Shown here one piece after another: positions 62,755 to 64,000 of a stretch of DNA of 64,000 nt. The stretch lies in assembly GCA_023213395.1 (NCBI GenBank), contig CM041465.1, forward strand, positions 34,169,741 to 34,233,740, given 5' to 3'. Source of the stretch: Cycas panzhihuaensis. Lineage: Eukaryota > Cycadophyta. Below the pieces are notes generated by a model. It saw nothing but the letters and a program-made list of their open reading frames with translations. It searched no databases and was not told the DNA's origin. Within the stretch, counting starts at the first letter, position 1. Each line of letters starts with the position of its first letter. Position numbers and translations under genes: made by a program.

Positions 62755-63127
62755 AACTCCTCCTTAATATTCATCATGATCATCCTTCATTTCTCCTTGA
62801 ACTTATGGTATATGTACTTAAAGAAAACTTTGAATACTTGTGCTTTAGCTTGATAGTCAACATGTTTGATGTAGTTAACAACAACTTGCTTTATCACCCA
62901 TTCAACAAAGTTTGTCTCTTTAATATCATGTAGTGAGAGTAGCTTCTAATAGGTGTAGTAGAGGTAGCTTAATTTATATGAATAGAAATGACTTTGTATT
63001 GATCTTTATCCTTCACTTTAGTTGAGTCCATGATATATATCATCTTACCAAATGTGACATTGAAGTCATTATTTTCATTGAAATCTATACTAGTACAAGA
63101 AATGTTAGTCTTTTCATCAGAATATAC

Positions 63128-63470
63128 TTACTCTAACATCTGCCTTACTGGAAAAACATCATCAATGTAATTAGTAATATTAAAATTTAAGGGATCTCCC
63201 CCATAAATCAATTCTAATGTATTCCACACTGATTTAGATGTAGTTATTTCTGAAACACAAGAAAATATATTATCATCTATGCTACAAAATAATAGAGCTA
63301 GGGCTTCATTATCCCTTTTTAAATATTCTTTCTTATTTGGTTCATATCCATCATTTATATATTTCCAAAGGTCTTTTGAGATAAAGTAGGCTTTCATTAT
63401 GGTTCTACAAAGCTGAAAGTCATTTCCATCAAATATTTAAAAGCAAGTATTGCTTAGATTCATTGCCATT
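63128..63470 (-). pseudogene. E8 gag N-terminal fragment (copia)
   Basis: The minus strand reads MAMNLSNTCF, a stop, IFDGNDFQLCRTIMKAYFIS, KDLWKYINDGYEP, LALLFCSIDDNIFS and SVWNTLELIYGG, the N-terminal gag (DUF4219/UBN2) pattern. Lower stop density than elsewhere suggests a younger element. The fragment ends at 63,128 without the rest of gag. Confidence 0.82.
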
Positions 63471-64000
63471 GTGTAGAGGGCTTTAGTAAATCATCAAGAA
63501 ATATGATTTTCAATGAATAAATAAGATAAGTAATTCTCTAATGAACGTATGATGCAAACTTTATAAAGTCACAATGAATACAAGTAAAAGGAAATCAAGG
63601 TATTCTTCTTCTTTTAATGAACCATGTAATCTAATGCTTTCAAATTGAGATACTCTTGTAGGAAAATAAGAAGCTATATGCTTTTTTGATTATGATGCAA
63701 GGTAATAAGGAAATCCTTAATACTTGAATGTCATTTAATTTTTAGAATATTAGTTTGAACTTTTGAGACAAATAACTAATCAATAAAATTTGAAACTAAT
63801 CTTTTGCAACTTTCAAGTTGAAAAAAGACTAAAGCTTTTGATAAAGAATAAAATGACTTCTTGACTAATCTGAAAGACAAAGATATTAGATTTAAAATAT
63901 CAAAGTGTTCCTTCATAAGAACAAAAATAACTATAAGAAATTTGTAATTTTTGAATAAAAACTATGCTTCAAGTGATTAAAAGTGCCAAGAAACTATTTA

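Larger units (their letters stand above)
62421..64000 (-). mobile_element. E8: minus-strand copia derivative with deleted pol, runs off the window
   Basis: 3' LTR at 62,421-62,754; purine tract AAGGAGGAGTT on the minus strand just right of it; a short remnant resembling the end of copia RNase H (about 62,780-62,935); then a gag relic at 63,128-63,470 and leader to the window edge. Only about 200 bp separate gag from the RNase H remnant, so most of gag-pol is missing. GTATG (62,416-62,420) would be one target-duplication copy; the other is outside. Confidence 0.75.

Overview
The window looks like nuclear DNA from a plant with a large, repeat-filled genome; a gymnosperm (conifer, Ginkgo or cycad) is my best guess. 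The evidence is one plant-type C2H2 zinc-finger gene with a C-terminal EAR-like motif, surrounded by heavily decayed Ty1/copia, Ty3/gypsy and L1-type LINE elements of plant style. Almost every transposon reading frame is broken, mainly by TAG and TAA where Gln or Trp is expected, the pattern left by C-to-T decay of silenced, methylated DNA.

Left nest (1-24,587). A plus-strand gypsy element (GY1) is split at its reverse transcriptase. Its second half resumes at 22,385 and its 5' half is probably left of the window. Inside it lie a minus-strand LINE (LINE-A, 1 to about 11,700), itself split by copia element E1 (1,507-9,020), and a complete 10-kb minus-strand gypsy element E2 (12,394-22,384).

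Gene island (about 28,600-31,990). This GC-richer stretch holds the only convincing host gene, a single-exon C2H2 transcription-factor gene on the minus strand (28,917-30,485, possibly starting at 30,626). Its upstream region carries three CACGTG G-boxes. I see no gene in 24,600-28,600 or in the very AT-rich 32,000-36,300.

Right nest (36,300-64,000). A second minus-strand LINE (LINE-B) is split by gypsy element E3 (39,478-49,082, plus strand, TSD TCACA) and by a tandem-structured plus-strand copia element E4 (from 49,895). E4 is split by E5 (51,354-57,899, minus, TSD TAACT), which is split by E6 (53,359-56,236, plus, TSD ACTCT). E8, a minus-strand copia derivative, interrupts the E4 gag and runs off the right edge. 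One E4 LTR is swollen by a 1.7-kb microsatellite (58,084-59,781).

Points of special interest are: E2 and E3, two copies of one gypsy family, both have a gag-like domain between protease and reverse transcriptase and a conserved extra ORF after integrase; a perfect inverted repeat with 67-bp arms sits in otherwise decayed E5 (52,139-52,276); and the E2 and E3 LTRs contain 29-bp and 21-bp minisatellites whose copy number differs between paired LTRs. All boundaries were read by eye, and identities rest on motif recognition, not database searches.
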